NCBI GenBank assembly: GCA_021796175.1
Contig: JAJYOM010000029.1
Location: 1-14,762 of the forward strand
From: Thermoplasmata archaeon
GTDB lineage: Archaea; Thermoplasmatota; Thermoplasmata; Sysuiplasmatales; Sysuiplasmataceae
Direction: 5' to 3'
DNA: 14,762 nt
The translations under genes and the position numbers were made by a program. This document shows, one piece after another, positions 1 through 6,754 of the stretch. The number at the start of each line of letters is the position of its first letter. Position 1 is the first letter of the stretch. Below the pieces are notes generated by a model. It saw nothing but the letters and a program-made list of their open reading frames with translations. It searched no databases and had not been told where the DNA came from.

Positions 1-326
1 ACACCTCTACAAGTTCGGGCCAGGTTTATGCAAATGGATACTACGCGGATGGCGAATGGCTGCTTACAGCGGGATCGGGGTCAGGCTCTGCTGATTTTGC
101 CCAAGTTCCCATGAAACAGAGTGTTGGAATAATAAGATATACGACTGCCACAGACAGCCGTTACGGAGTAACCATTACTCAATATCTTGAGACGATGTAT
201 CTGACTACTGTCTGGTCGATGTATTACGGTGGTGCGCCCCAATATTCGTCAGGTGGGTGGTATACAGCGGGTTGCGGGTCTTCAGGCTACTTCGCTACGG
301 TCACATATTCGACGTATACCTATTGA
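1..326 (+). CDS. C-terminal part of a probable exported, Gly/Ser/Tyr-rich protein (5' end outside window)
   Basis: The reading frame is open from base 3 to the TGA at 324-326, with no stop at the left edge, so about 107 residues of a longer protein are visible. An ATG at 111 lies inside this frame and is probably not the start. The visible part is rich in Gly, Ser, Thr and Tyr with few charged residues, as in beta-rich exported or surface-layer proteins. It has two similar segments: one around GEWLLTAGSGSGSADFAQV (bases ~50-110) and one around GGWYTAGCGSSGYFATV (bases ~250-302). They share the pattern G-x-W-(L)-x-T-A-G-x-G-S-x(2-4)-F-A-x-V and suggest a repeated beta unit. The family is not recognised. 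The signal peptide, if any, is outside the window. A surface role is inferred from composition only. Confidence 0.6.
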   Translation, partial: TSTSSGQVYANGYYADGEWLLTAGSGSGSADFAQVPMKQSVGIIRYTTATDSRYGVTITQYLETMYLTTVWSMYYGGAPQYSSGGWYTAGCGSSGYFATVTYSTYTY

Positions 327-438
327 CGATGATTTGACCAGATGGGTGCAATAAGACTCCAAACACAATTGCAGTACGATAGTAGTGTCATCTGCTTGGT
401 TTGAGATCCACAATGCTGATTCCTCCCTTCATGATATT

Positions 439-580
439 TCAGTCGAAGTCAGAGACTAGTTCAACGAAGAGTCGGACCCCGAACCCGGATCCTCCTTCAG
501 GAAGATAGTTCCTGGCCGTTTTGCCGTCTGTTGGGGATCTGCCGTTGATGTCCAGATGAACCCAGGGCACATCGCCCCTT
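439..580 (-). pseudogene. C-terminal remnant of an M17 leucyl aminopeptidase (PepA-like)
   Basis: Read on the minus strand, this stretch encodes GDVPWVHLDINGRS, then a short linker, then YLPEGGSGFGVRLFVELV, ending at a TGA (complement of 439-441). This matches the C-terminal signature of M17 cytosol aminopeptidases, roughly PWxHLDIAG followed by a GATGFGVRLL-type ending. Only about 46 codons remain. The catalytic and metal-binding core that should lie upstream, at higher coordinates, is missing. In its place the frame runs into a GTGATAAAAC repeat block (586-672) and then the L15e promoter. A longer frame with an ATG at 684 exists, but its first ~35 codons are repeat-derived and no promoter fits it. 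I read this as a gene tail left by a deletion or insertion. The match is from memory of the family signature, not a search. Confidence 0.65.
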
Positions 581-585
581 CTCTG

Positions 586-672
586 GGCTTTGTGATAAAA
601 CCACCTGTCCGTGATAAAACTCCCATTCTTGTGATAAAACAATTGGTGGTTGCGGTGTTTTGTCACAAAGCC
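586..672. repeat. Composite repeat: three GTGATAAAAC direct repeats within an imperfect inverted repeat
   Basis: GTGATAAAAC occurs at 592-601, 611-620 and 631-640, with starts 19 and 20 bases apart, close to two helical turns. The whole block is also an inverted repeat. The left arm, GGCTTTGTGATAAAACCACC (586-605), pairs with the right arm, GGTGTTTTGTCACAAAGCC (654-672), with one mismatch and one unpaired base. The block sits between the truncated aminopeptidase fragment and the L15e TATA box. It could be a mobile-element terminus or miniature element, a recombination scar, or a cluster of protein-binding sites on one DNA face. The sequence alone does not decide. There is no ORF for a mobility protein beside it. 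Confidence 0.75.
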
Positions 673-686
673 TTGTCCACACATAG

Positions 687-700
687 TTATTTATAATATA
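687..700 (+). promoter_or_regulatory. TATA box of the L15e gene
   Basis: The AT-rich TTATTTATAATATA fits an archaeal TATA box. With the usual ~25-base offset, transcription would start near 720-725. This leaves a short leader before the ATG at 750 and excludes the upstream in-frame TTG at 714 as start. The repeat block ends 15 bases upstream. Confidence 0.6.
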
Positions 701-749
701 GGCAAATTCGAAATTGGACTATATTGACTCTTACTGTTTGGTGTGCCAG

Positions 750-1637
750 ATGACTGAAGAGGAAATCAAGGAAGCAAAACCGAAAAGAAGCAGGAAGACT
801 GCCGCCAGGAAGGAGAAGATGGAGGAGACTGCTGAAACAGCAGAGGTGACGGCGGCCGAACCTGAGAAGAAGCCGAGGGCCCGAAGGACACCGGGAAAAG
901 CAAAGAAGGAGCCCGGAAAGTCAGGACCGGAGGAAGCAGCAGCCACGATAAATGAAAATAAGCCTGAGGAGAACCCTCAAGACAGACCGGAGTCACCCCC
1001 GCCTGAACCAGTCGCGGTTGCGCCGCTGATCCAGCTGAAATACCGCAAAGGCAGGAGTGCATACGCGCACATGGGCTCTTTCCGGAAGAATGCCTACAGG
1101 GATGCGCTTGGGCGCACTGAGTGGGAGAGACTTATCAAATGGCGGAAGGAAGGCACAATCACGCCTATCGAACACCCGACAAGGCTGGACCGGGCACGAT
1201 CAGTGGGCTACAAGGCAAAACAGGGCATCACGCTCGTGAGAATAAAGGTTCGCAGAGGCGGTCTCAGGAAGAGGAAGATATCCAAGGGAAGAAGGCCAAG
1301 GAGAAAGGGCATACTGAAGATCACAATGAACAAGAACATACAGCGCATTGCCGAGGAAAGAGTGCAGAAACACTATCCGAACATGGAGGTTCTGAATTCC
1401 TATGCAGTGGGCCAGGATGGACTTCACAAGTGGTATGAGGTCATACTCGTCGATCCCTACAGCCCGTCGGTGCTCAGTGACCGGAACCTGAACTGGATTT
1501 CGGATCCAGCACACTCGAGCAGGGCATACCGCGGACTCACCTCTGCCGGAAAGAGAGGACGCGGACTCAGATGGAAAGGCAAGGGCGCAGAAAAAGTCAG
1601 GCCCTCAATACGCGCCAACGACAGGAAGGGAAAGTAA
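750..1637 (+). CDS. rpl15e: 50S ribosomal protein L15e with a long charged N-terminal extension
   Basis: Residues ~104-295 are a complete archaeal/eukaryotic-type L15e of the large ribosomal subunit. Visible signatures are HPTRLDRARSVGYKAKQGI, RIKVRRGG, the basic KGRRPRR stretch, RIAEERVQKHYPNMEVLNSY, KWYEVILVDP, RGLTSAGKRGRGLR and the ending GAEKVRPSIRAN. Residues 1-103 are extra: first Lys/Arg/Ala/Glu-rich (PKRSRKTAAR, KKPRARRTPGKAKK), then Pro/Glu-rich, resembling a disordered histone-H1-like tail. Usual archaeal L15e is about 190-200 residues, so this 295-residue protein is ~100 longer. The ATG at 750 is preferred over the TTG at 714 because the TATA box places the transcript start downstream of 714. 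The stop codon is separated by one base from that of the convergent ThiI-like gene. The extension has no stop or frame break and looks coding. Confidence 0.93.
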   Translation: MTEEEIKEAKPKRSRKTAARKEKMEETAETAEVTAAEPEKKPRARRTPGKAKKEPGKSGPEEAAATINENKPEENPQDRPESPPPEPVAVAPLIQLKYRKGRSAYAHMGSFRKNAYRDALGRTEWERLIKWRKEGTITPIEHPTRLDRARSVGYKAKQGITLVRIKVRRGGLRKRKISKGRRPRRKGILKITMNKNIQRIAEERVQKHYPNMEVLNSYAVGQDGLHKWYEVILVDPYSPSVLSDRNLNWISDPAHSSRAYRGLTSAGKRGRGLRWKGKGAEKVRPSIRANDRKGK

Positions 1638-1638
1638 G

Positions 1639-2496
1639 TCAGAGGACTTTGTTCAACAGTCTCTGCTTTTCAACTGGAGACAGACCAATCAGCGGGTAGA
1701 ACATTGCCAGCCCATCCTTGTCTGGAGGGCTGGTTGCAATATCCCTGTATCCAAAGGCGAAGGCAATTCCCCTGCAGCCATTCTCCTTCGCCAGTTTCAC
1801 AGTCTCAGCGTTGTCTGACTGGACGAAAAGCAGCTCGGGATCCCATGCAAGGAGTGGTGTCACATTGTCCCTGTCTTCACCCGCAACAATGACCTTGCAT
1901 CCTCTTCTCATCATCATCCAAGCAGCTAGAATTCCATCCTTCCCGCCGGAGGGGCAGAGCACATTTCCCTGCGTGCCTAGCGGAAGGCCGCCGGGCCCCA
2001 GCTCGACTGATGAGTAGATGTAAGCGCCTTTTTCCCTTGCGTCGATCTGTATTTCGACCTCCGGGTTCTCAAGATCGACTTTCAGCTGCAGGTCGGAGAA
2101 ATTGTTCAGAATCACCTCGCCAGCCTTCGATGCAAGCTCAATGCTTGTGAACTTCTGCTGGCCGGATCTTCTCGCCCGTATTGCAAATGTATTCCCCTCG
2201 GCAAGTATGCCCCGTGCATAGTCCACAACGCTTTCGAGTATCGTATCCAGCCGCGTGCCGGTCTCCACTGCTTCACTGTATGATACGATCCCGAAGGTGT
2301 GTGAAATGACCGTTCTTGCCGCATCCGAATCGTCCGACATTAAGTATATCCTGCCCCTGTCGTAGGATATCAGGCATTCGGAATTCAATTTCATGAAATG
2401 TTTTTCGATATTCTCTATTAGAGACTGCTGAAACCGTCTCCTGACCTTTTCCGACTTTAGACCCATTTCTGCATATCTCAGGAGAAATAATGCCAT
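1639..2496 (-). CDS. ThiI-like THUMP/PP-loop protein, short form with altered PP-loop
   Basis: This 285-residue protein resembles the N-terminal two thirds of ThiI, the enzyme that makes 4-thiouridine at tRNA position 8. The start LLRYAEMGLKSEKVRRRF is the typical N-terminal ferredoxin-like region. A THUMP RNA-binding domain follows (~60-165), including FAIRARRSGQQKFTSIELA and VDLENPEVEIQIDAREKGAYIYS, then the linker GPGGLPLGTQG (167-177). The PP-loop reads SGGKDG at 183-188, where ThiI normally has SGGxDS, so the serine is replaced by glycine. The protein ends soon after FYPLIGLSP, shorter than archaeal ThiI proteins as I recall them (~370-400). It has no rhodanese domain. A TATA-like CTATATCC (complement of 2521-2528) and a purine-rich GGAAAGGAAG before the ATG support the start. 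tRNA binding is likely; thiouridine synthesis is uncertain because of the altered loop. Confidence 0.8.
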   Translation of the reverse strand: MALFLLRYAEMGLKSEKVRRRFQQSLIENIEKHFMKLNSECLISYDRGRIYLMSDDSDAARTVISHTFGIVSYSEAVETGTRLDTILESVVDYARGILAEGNTFAIRARRSGQQKFTSIELASKAGEVILNNFSDLQLKVDLENPEVEIQIDAREKGAYIYSSVELGPGGLPLGTQGNVLCPSGGKDGILAAWMMMRRGCKVIVAGEDRDNVTPLLAWDPELLFVQSDNAETVKLAKENGCRGIAFAFGYRDIATSPPDKDGLAMFYPLIGLSPVEKQRLLNKVL

Positions 2497-2632
2497 CTTC
2501 CTTTCCCATCAGTGCAACCTGGATATAGAATGTTGCACAGCCAGCCTTTCCATCATTGACGCGCAAGCGAATCAGTCAACATGGCTGATCAATGCCTATG
2601 TCAGCTACCTGTCTGACAAATGAACCTCTATA

Positions 2633-4084
2633 TTGACAAACCATATATACTGCTTTTCGCGTTCTGCGACTTTCAAGGGATGGGGCACTCTGAAGTTTCA
2701 TTCGTACAGCAAGACAGGGTGGTTCTACGGCTACTTCCTCGCGAATATATCCAACGGCGGGACTGCACCCCTGATCCCCCTCTTTCTAGTGCTTGCCTTC
2801 TCAGGCACACTGACACAAGTGGGGCTCGTCACTGCTGCAACCTCGATTGCATCCATCCCGGCATACATAATCTGGGGCAATCTTTCCGATCACCTGCACA
2901 GGAGGAAGCTGTTCATACTGGAGGGGCTGGCAGGACTTGCTGTTTCCATGGCACTAATGTGGCTGAGTGTCAATTTCTTCATGTTCCTTATTGCCAACTT
3001 TCTGCTGGGGCTGCTATACGCCGCAAGCGCGCCTGCCGGCACGGCTTTGCTGATAGAGCAGACGCCGAAGGAGCAGTGGGCAAGCTGCCTCGGGAAGTTC
3101 AGCAAGCTTGGTGGGGCAGGATACCTGACGGGCCTCGTTGCAGGTGCGGTCTGGTTCTCCTTTGTGCCGTCCACTCAGGTTGACATGCGCTTCTTCTTTG
3201 CGTTTTCAGTATTGTCTGCACTTGCGGGCACTGCACTCATCCTCCTCCTTGTCAATGAGAAAACAGGTGAAGAGATCAACCCTCCAGGACACAGGCGGGA
3301 CAGCCACTGGAATGCAATCGCAGCCGTACCATTGCACCTGGTCGAGAGGGCGAAGTACCTGCCTTCAAGGATGGGTGCGTTCGTCAGACTCGCCACTCCA
3401 AGCCAGCAGGAAAGGAAGGAGATTCCAGCCGGTTTGTGGAAGTACTATGCAGTCGTGGCACTGTTTTCGACAGGTTTCACTTCGTTTTACGCAGTGCTTC
3501 CAAACTACATGGCAGACTATCTGGGAACCAGGTTCTTAGTGCCAGAGTCGCTCATATTCCTGGTATACATCGGGAGTTCAATCGCATCAACCCTGACCTA
3601 CAGCAGGGTTTCTTCGATTTCAGCCGCAGCAGGGGAAAAGCGCCTCCAGTCACTTGCTCTGAGTGCCAGGGTGCTTATCATACCCTCTTTTTTCCTGCCT
3701 GCACTCTTTATCAACAACGCGGGCGAAGTAATGCTCTTTTTGCTGATACTGAATTCAATGATGGGTGTATGCTGGGCGATAATCAGTGTCACAGGGCAGT
3801 CTATGGTGGCTAAAATGGCTGGACCACACATCAAGGGCGAGGCTATCGGTTTTTACAACGCGTTCACTGGAATTGGAGCCATCGCAGGTGCGATAGCAGG
3901 AGGAATAGTAGCTCAGGATGCGGGGTATATGAGCGACTTTCTGCTCTCATCTCTTTTCATTGCATCTGGCATAACACTATTGAGTGCACTTAAGATGGAT
4001 TCAGAATCATCGTCAGGGGACAGTGCTGAGGGTAAACCGGGGAGAGCGAGGCTCGAAAAGGCGTTTCAGATGAAATCCAGGTGA
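2633..4084 (+). CDS. MFS transporter, 12-helix type (start uncertain)
   Basis: This is a hydrophobic protein of up to 483 residues with about 12 membrane segments in two halves, joined by a long hydrophilic loop (~residues 210-265). A major facilitator motif A appears between helices 2 and 3 as GNLSDHLHRRK (82-92). The C-terminal half has GxxxG-rich helices such as FTGIGAIAGAIAGGIVAQDAG. Substrate cannot be inferred; drug or metabolite export is typical of this look. The first helix begins near KTGWFYGYFLANIS (~28). The only in-frame canonical start before it is the TTG at 2633, but TATA-like sequences (CTATATTG at 2626-2633, CATATATAC at 2642-2650) would start transcription after it. An ATG at 2680 is well placed but in another frame. 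The stop is 15 bases from that of the convergent coiled-coil gene. Confidence 0.8.
   Translation: MTNHIYCFSRSATFKGWGTLKFHSYSKTGWFYGYFLANISNGGTAPLIPLFLVLAFSGTLTQVGLVTAATSIASIPAYIIWGNLSDHLHRRKLFILEGLAGLAVSMALMWLSVNFFMFLIANFLLGLLYAASAPAGTALLIEQTPKEQWASCLGKFSKLGGAGYLTGLVAGAVWFSFVPSTQVDMRFFFAFSVLSALAGTALILLLVNEKTGEEINPPGHRRDSHWNAIAAVPLHLVERAKYLPSRMGAFVRLATPSQQERKEIPAGLWKYYAVVALFSTGFTSFYAVLPNYMADYLGTRFLVPESLIFLVYIGSSIASTLTYSRVSSISAAAGEKRLQSLALSARVLIIPSFFLPALFINNAGEVMLFLLILNSMMGVCWAIISVTGQSMVAKMAGPHIKGEAIGFYNAFTGIGAIAGAIAGGIVAQDAGYMSDFLLSSLFIASGITLLSALKMDSESSSGDSAEGKPGRARLEKAFQMKSR
2642..2650 (+). promoter_or_regulatory. TATA-like box inside the annotated 5' end of the MFS gene
   Basis: CATATATAC is the best TATA candidate between the divergent ThiI-like gene and this transporter. 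It predicts a transcript start near 2668-2672, downstream of the in-frame TTG at 2633 and just before an out-of-frame ATG at 2680. It is the main reason to doubt the TTG start. Confidence 0.4.
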
Positions 4085-4099
4085 TTCGATTGTGCAACG

Positions 4100-5302
4100 T
4101 CACTCGAGCTGAGAAAGCAGGCCCTCGACTTCTGCGGTGAGCTGTGAAATGTCACCATCTTCTCCAGAGCCAATGTCCGACATGACCTCCCGAAGTTCCT
4201 CATCGATCCCCTCCAGCTGACTCTTGAGTCTGAGGAACTCCCGCCTGCTTTCCTCACCTTTTTTCTCGACACCCGACCTTATCACGGTGAACTCCTGTTG
4301 TCCCTCTACTCTGACCTTCTCCTCGGCACACTTCTCCACATCCGTCTTCAGAGAGGCAACCTTCTCCTGGAGATACCTGATCCTGTTGTAGTCTGCAATA
4401 GCCTCCCTGTTGTCCATAAGGTGGCGCAACGCGTCGAGTGTATCCTCCTCTTCACTCCTGAGGAGCGCATGTCCATCAGGCAACTTGGATCTGTACTTGG
4501 GATAATTCTTGACCGCAACACTTATCTCCCAGTCAGTAAGCTCAGCTGAATCGAATTTCACATATGGGCCAGTTATCTCCCTGATGGATGGCAGCAGGAC
4601 GACCAGGAGGCTGAGATGCCTTCCTGAACCTGCAAGGAACTTCTTGAATCTCTCCATTGCGGACACAAGTTCTGTTTCTGCTATTCTCAGCTGACGGCTT
4701 TGCCGTTCGAGGTTATCGGCAGCCGCCGATATCGCGGCATTGTGCTTCTCCCTTGCCTCCTTTTCTATATCAAGCCCCCCGTCCGGAAGTGGAAGCAATC
4801 TCTCGGCCCTGCCGAGTTCCGCGGACAGTGATTCCTTCTTCCTGATTAGCGCAACGGCAGAGTCCAAAGAAGCTCCTATGCTTTCAAGCCGCTCGGCCGC
4901 TTTCTCAGCTTTTTTGGATAATTTGGCAGAAGCGAAAATCGCATCATCCAGACTGTTTACCGCCTCCTCGAGTCTTTCCAGAATGGACTCTAGCTGTCTC
5001 CTCCTCTCTTCAGGGCCATCGTATTTGTCAAATCCCTTCCTCAACTTCTCAGGCAGCTTGGAGGGCTTTATTTTAAGTGCGTCTCTAAGTGAAGGGAAAC
5101 CGTTCGACCTGAGGTACGCCTTCGATTCCATCCAGTCAGCCGGAGAAAAATCAGAAAGGAGCAGTTTGTAGAACTGCTGCAGTATCATAATTGAGCGCTT
5201 TTGCTTCGATCTGACATCGCCTGCGGATGCGTTTGCTCCCTGAACATCGTCGAGGATGCCGTTGATCTTTTTTGAAAGCGCTTCGAGCTCCTGTATGCTC
5301 AA
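4100..5302 (-). CDS. Unrecognised 400-residue coiled-coil protein
   Basis: I do not recognise a family. The protein is soluble, charged and mostly helical. Heptad-like coiled-coil stretches lie at about 98-165 (RRRQLESILERLEEAVNSL and following), 176-220 and 305-375 (RYLQEKVASLKTDVEKCAEE and following). They flank a more globular section at ~225-300 containing LSLLVVLLPSIREITGPYVKF. An N-terminal section (1-95) contains FYKLLLSDFSPADWMESKAYLRSNGFPSLRDALK. No signal peptide, ATPase motif or metal site is visible. It could be a structural or scaffold protein; SMC or Rad50 membership is unlikely because there are no ATPase ends. The TTG start at 5302 is chosen because a GGAGGG ribosome-binding site (complement of 5312-5317) lies nine bases upstream. 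An ATG within the spacing is in another frame. The gene is divergent from the saccharopine-dehydrogenase-like gene. Confidence 0.75.
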   Translation of the reverse strand: MSIQELEALSKKINGILDDVQGANASAGDVRSKQKRSIMILQQFYKLLLSDFSPADWMESKAYLRSNGFPSLRDALKIKPSKLPEKLRKGFDKYDGPEERRRQLESILERLEEAVNSLDDAIFASAKLSKKAEKAAERLESIGASLDSAVALIRKKESLSAELGRAERLLPLPDGGLDIEKEAREKHNAAISAAADNLERQSRQLRIAETELVSAMERFKKFLAGSGRHLSLLVVLLPSIREITGPYVKFDSAELTDWEISVAVKNYPKYRSKLPDGHALLRSEEEDTLDALRHLMDNREAIADYNRIRYLQEKVASLKTDVEKCAEEKVRVEGQQEFTVIRSGVEKKGEESRREFLRLKSQLEGIDEELREVMSDIGSGEDGDISQLTAEVEGLLSQLE

Positions 5303-5311
5303 TCAGCATTT

Positions 5312-5317
5312 CCCTCC
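5312..5317 (-). promoter_or_regulatory. Ribosome-binding site that decides the TTG start of the coiled-coil gene
   Basis: On the minus strand GGAGGG is followed by nine bases and then TTG at 5302. It is the strongest Shine-Dalgarno match seen near a start in this window, and it supports TTG over other candidates. Confidence 0.6.
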
Positions 5318-5470
5318 ACATTGCACGGTAGTCATTCAAATCGTGTACCACTATTTGAATTCCCTATTTCTATTTTGTATTCGTCCATTACCACTGCAGC
5401 AGCGGTCACTGCAATTTCGCAACGAAGAATAGATATCTCTGTTGATTCTAATGCATGCGGGTGCTCTTGT

Positions 5471-6664
5471 TTGCCAACCGTAGCGATCTTTGGCGGAGGT
5501 GGACTTGTAAGTCAGTGCGCCTCCTATGACCTTGCAGCAGATCCGAGCATAGACAGTATACTTGTAGCGGATATAGACGGCAGGAATGCAAGGGCCGTTG
5601 CCAGAAAGACGAACCTGATTTGCGGGAAAAGGAAGGCCACTGCAGTGACCGCTGATGTCCGGAAATTCCGGTCAGCATGCGAAGCAATAGAAGGCGCGGA
5701 CATAATCATCAACGGCGTACAATATGATCTCAACCTGCAGGTTATGGAAATCGCGCTAAAATCAGGCGCTGACTATCTGGACTTCGGTGGCCTTTACTGG
5801 ATGACCAAGAGGCAGTTGAAGTACAACCTCAGATTCAGGAAGGCAGGGCTGCTCGCCGTTGTTGGTATGGGCGCTGAACCAGGCATAAGCGGGATCATGG
5901 CAAGAGAGTTGTGTGACAGGTTGGATTCTGTGGAAACTATCAAAATCAGAGATGCCTGGCGGGACTATACGAAGGGCGTTCCACCCTTTTTTGTCACATG
6001 GTCAATTCAGACTCTGATGGATGAGTACACAATGCCTGGCGAAGTACTCGAAGACGGCAGGATAAGGAATTTCAAACCGCTCGGACTAAATGAGGAATAC
6101 GACTTTCCGGAACCCGTTGGCAAGACGACAGTTTATTCGACCAGGCACAGTGAAATTGCAACTTTCCCTGAATCTTTCAGGGAAAAGGGTGTGAAGAACG
6201 TAAACTGGATGGAGGGTGGTCCCGGCTTCCTGGAGCAGAAATTGCTTGCCGATGCCGGATTCGGTGATTCTCGTCCTCTGAAGATTGGCAGGGCCGAGGT
6301 TAGTCCGAGGCGATTCCTGGCGGAATTGCTGAAGCGCCGTGGAGCGCTGGGATATCCTCATGGCTCGGTACCGGACAGTTTCGAGTGTCTTGCTGTAGAG
6401 ACTGTAGGGAAAAGGGAAGGGAGGGCCGTTTCAGAAAGGCGAACATGCATCTTTCCATCCAGGCCCGACTGGGGTCTGGGCGCCGCAGAGTATTCGGTGG
6501 GCGTGCCTGGCGCAATTGCAGCGCGTCTGATTATGTCGGGAACCGTCGGTAAAACAGGGGTGCTTCCACCGGAGATTGTGTTTGCCCCGGAACAGTTTTA
6601 TAGAGAGCTGGAAAGACGCAATTTCATACTTTCTGCGGTGGAAGATCGGACACATTCCGTTTGA
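5471..6664 (+). CDS. Saccharopine dehydrogenase-family NAD(P)-dependent oxidoreductase
   Basis: A 397-residue protein begins directly with a Rossmann beta-strand and glycine loop, VAIFGGGGLV (4-13). A second strand, ILVADID, ends in an acidic residue, which favours NAD over NADP. Further family features are ADIIINGVQYDLNLQVMEIAL, GADYLDFGG, and the conserved turn VVGMGAEPGISGIMARELCD, where saccharopine dehydrogenase and lysine-6-dehydrogenase relatives carry G-x-x-PG. The C-terminal half is the substrate and dimer domain. Members act in lysine or related amino-acid metabolism; the exact substrate cannot be read here. The frame is open back to a TTG at 5321, but the extra 50 residues look non-native and would almost reach the divergent gene's start. 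The TTG at 5471 puts the Rossmann strand at the N-terminus, as is usual. A weak GGGTG lies seven bases upstream. Confidence 0.82.
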   Translation: MPTVAIFGGGGLVSQCASYDLAADPSIDSILVADIDGRNARAVARKTNLICGKRKATAVTADVRKFRSACEAIEGADIIINGVQYDLNLQVMEIALKSGADYLDFGGLYWMTKRQLKYNLRFRKAGLLAVVGMGAEPGISGIMARELCDRLDSVETIKIRDAWRDYTKGVPPFFVTWSIQTLMDEYTMPGEVLEDGRIRNFKPLGLNEEYDFPEPVGKTTVYSTRHSEIATFPESFREKGVKNVNWMEGGPGFLEQKLLADAGFGDSRPLKIGRAEVSPRRFLAELLKRRGALGYPHGSVPDSFECLAVETVGKREGRAVSERRTCIFPSRPDWGLGAAEYSVGVPGAIAARLIMSGTVGKTGVLPPEIVFAPEQFYRELERRNFILSAVEDRTHSV

Positions 6665-6690
6665 ATATGTCTGTTTACACGGTTGCTGAT

Positions 6691-6699
6691 TTTAAATAT
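6691..6699 (+). promoter_or_regulatory. TATA box upstream of the 73-residue small gene
   Basis: TTTAAATAT lies 27 bases after the dehydrogenase stop and 56 before the ATG at 6755. A transcript start near 6722 would leave a ~30-base leader, so the small gene probably has its own promoter. Confidence 0.45.
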
Positions 6700-6754
6700 C
6701 CGGCATTCGATGCAGTGTCGGGGCAAGGAAGGGCCGCTTTCCTCGGGCGATTAA

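Noticed and set aside
586..672. CRISPR array
   Set aside because: Repeats of 10 bases with spacers of about 10 are too short, and no cas genes are present.
439..684. Intact 81-codon minus-strand gene with ATG at 684
   Set aside because: The first ~35 codons come from the repeat block and no promoter fits; only the C-terminal part resembles a protein family, so it is treated as a remnant.
714..749. TTG start for L15e at 714, adding 12 residues
   Set aside because: The TATA box at 687-700 predicts a transcript start near 720-725, after this codon; the ATG at 750 fits better.
4740..5171. 143-codon plus-strand ORF rich in Ser and Leu
   Set aside because: It is the antisense shadow of the charged coiled-coil gene on the minus strand.
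5321..5470. TTG start of the saccharopine-dehydrogenase-like gene at 5321
   Set aside because: It adds 50 residues without family character before the Rossmann strand and lies within the divergent promoter region.
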